Shown here: positions 33,516-34,439 of the stretch, one piece after another
Layout of the letters: the number at the start of each line of letters is the position of its first letter
How positions within the stretch are numbered: the first letter of the stretch is position 1
DNA from: Spirochaetales bacterium
Lineage (GTDB): Bacteria; Spirochaetota; Spirochaetia; SZUA-6
DNA length: 34,439 bases
Assembly (NCBI GenBank): GCA_027021365.1
Contig: JALUUM010000034.1
Span: 1-34,439, forward strand
Direction of reading: 5' to 3'
The notes under the pieces: generated by a model
The model's input: the letters and a program-made list of their open reading frames with translations, nothing else
Told to the model about the DNA's origin: nothing
The model's database searches: none
Program-made: the position numbers and the translations under genes

Positions 33516-34439
33516 CTACAGCTCCGACAGGCGGATATCTTCTACGATTTTCTCCCACCCGAGGTTTTCGGCAAGTTCTGCTGCCGAGCTCAACAGCTTC
33601 AGCCTGTCAGCATCGGCCTTTGGAATCATATTGAACAATTCTTCGGCAGTTTTCTTTAAAACTTTCTTTTCGAGCTCGAATCTCTCCTCCGTCGTGATGT
33701 TGGCAACTTCATCCTTCTGCTTACCAGCCTCACCGGTAAAATCTGCAATACAGTAATGCTTGATGCTTGCCCTGCCAAAACTCTTCTTTAGGAGAAAGGA
33801 AGAGCCGCAGGAAGACGAGAGAGCTGCTATCCCCCCAAAAGGTATTGTTTCGAGCTGCGCAATTCCGAAGGGTTCGTAAATGGAAAAACCCAACTCCACA
33901 TCGGAGCCCATCCTCAAATCGAGAAAGGAAGCACCCTCCGGAACTCTTTCACCGCATCTTCTCCTGTCGAAGCCAAACTGGTTCAGGAATACGCCCTTTA
34001 TGCTCTTGGACCGTGCATTGAACAGTGAAAGTTGATCATAGATTTCCTTCTCGTATCCCACCAGGTCGGGCCAGCCTTCCCTGTGAATGATAGGCCACCC
34101 GTATTCCCTCTCCATCTTCACGACATCGGAGGGAGGTCTTCCCGAGCCGACCAGTGTAGAGAGAAGAATATAGGCGCCCTTAACCCTGTAACGGTGAAAG
34201 AGCTCATCCAACATATAGAGAAGTGTAATATCCCTCCATATACCCTTGCTCAAAACAAGACGGGTGACATGCGTAATAATGACATCCGGAGTAAAATTGA
34301 AGAGGTTTTCTATGTATTCCTGAAGCAACTTCCTTGCACCCAGTTTCTCCTCTCCGCTAATTCTCTTTATCGAGATTCCGTTGTACACAACCCTCACCCT
34401 GTCACTCGCTTCATCTTCCGAATTCCCCGCTCCGGAATC
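33516..34439 (-). CDS. Glycosyltransferase C-terminal part (partial, continues past the right edge)
   Basis: The frame is open to the end of the window with no stop, so the N-terminal half is outside; the GTG at 34397 is internal. Visible residues begin with DRVRVVYNGI, which in GT4/GT5 enzymes marks the start of the second Rossmann domain. THVTRLVLSKGIWRD (in place of the usual R..KG), a helix-rich middle and YEPFGIAQLETIPFGG with the EX7E pair follow. This is a retaining GT-B enzyme, possibly a glycogen synthase relative (GT4, GT5 or GT3-like). Lying in the glycogen cluster, glucan synthesis or modification is likely but inferred. It is convergent with glgP, 89 bases away. Confidence 0.65.
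   Translation of the reverse strand, partial: DSGAGNSEDEASDRVRVVYNGISIKRISGEEKLGARKLLQEYIENLFNFTPDVIITHVTRLVLSKGIWRDITLLYMLDELFHRYRVKGAYILLSTLVGSGRPPSDVVKMEREYGWPIIHREGWPDLVGYEKEIYDQLSLFNARSKSIKGVFLNQFGFDRRRCGERVPEGASFLDLRMGSDVELGFSIYEPFGIAQLETIPFGGIAALSSSCGSSFLLKKSFGRASIKHYCIADFTGEAGKQKDEVANITTEERFELEKKVLKKTAEELFNMIPKADADRLKLLSSAAELAENLGWEKIVEDIRLSEL

Overview
The window looks like chromosomal DNA of a diderm bacterium, most probably a spirochaete (Spirochaetota). This rests on gene content and style, not on a marker gene. There are several outer-membrane-barrel-like proteins, lipoproteins with loose lipoboxes (LYSC, LISC, LSGC, FAGC), a CHASE2 class III adenylate cyclase beside a FecR-domain protein, and a giant GH13-GT5 glycogen synthase fusion. 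No rRNA, tRNA, CRISPR array, integrase or transposase was seen.

Layout. (1) 1-915: 3' end of an unknown gene, then a SixA-like histidine phosphatase. (2) 940-7742: a minus-strand CHASE2 adenylate cyclase, divergent through a good sigma70-type promoter from a four-gene envelope operon (SLH-like small secreted protein, barrel protein, FecR protein, propeller-like lipoprotein) ended by a strong terminator. (3) 7816-10120: a minus-strand barrel-like protein and a plus-strand CrtC/AttH-like lipoprotein. (4) 10160-10700: wreck of a P1B heavy-metal ATPase gene. (5) 10773-16130: a molybdenum block, moaA-modA-modB-modC on the minus strand and moeA on the plus strand, separated by a repeat-rich divergent regulatory region. 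(6) 16274-17272: secreted barrel-like protein behind a 17-bp palindrome. (7) 17343-22125: a tight five-gene run (GT2 glycosyltransferase, membrane protein, thymidine-kinase-like P-loop protein, HisC-type aminotransferase, lipoprotein). (8) 22146-34439: a glycogen/alpha-glucan cluster: DUF2582 winged-helix protein, GH13-GT5 fusion, debranching enzyme, GT4 glycosyltransferase, alpha-glucan phosphorylase and part of another glycosyltransferase.

How the genes work together. The molybdenum block imports molybdate or tungstate (ModABC), makes the first pterin intermediate (MoaA) and inserts the metal (MoeA). The glycogen block holds synthesis (GT5), phosphorolysis (GT35) and debranching (GH133); ADP-glucose pyrophosphorylase and a standard branching enzyme are not in the window. 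The cyclase and envelope operon could form a signalling unit linked by their shared promoter region.

The most unusual feature is at the modB-modC junction. A 14-bp unit carrying ATGGTAA is repeated six times, so modB's stop, a chain of very short ORFs and the modC start all overlap as start/stop pairs: a possible translational relay. Short tandem duplications of 10-14 bp also occur at several other gene ends and starts, so local slippage may be a habit of this genome.
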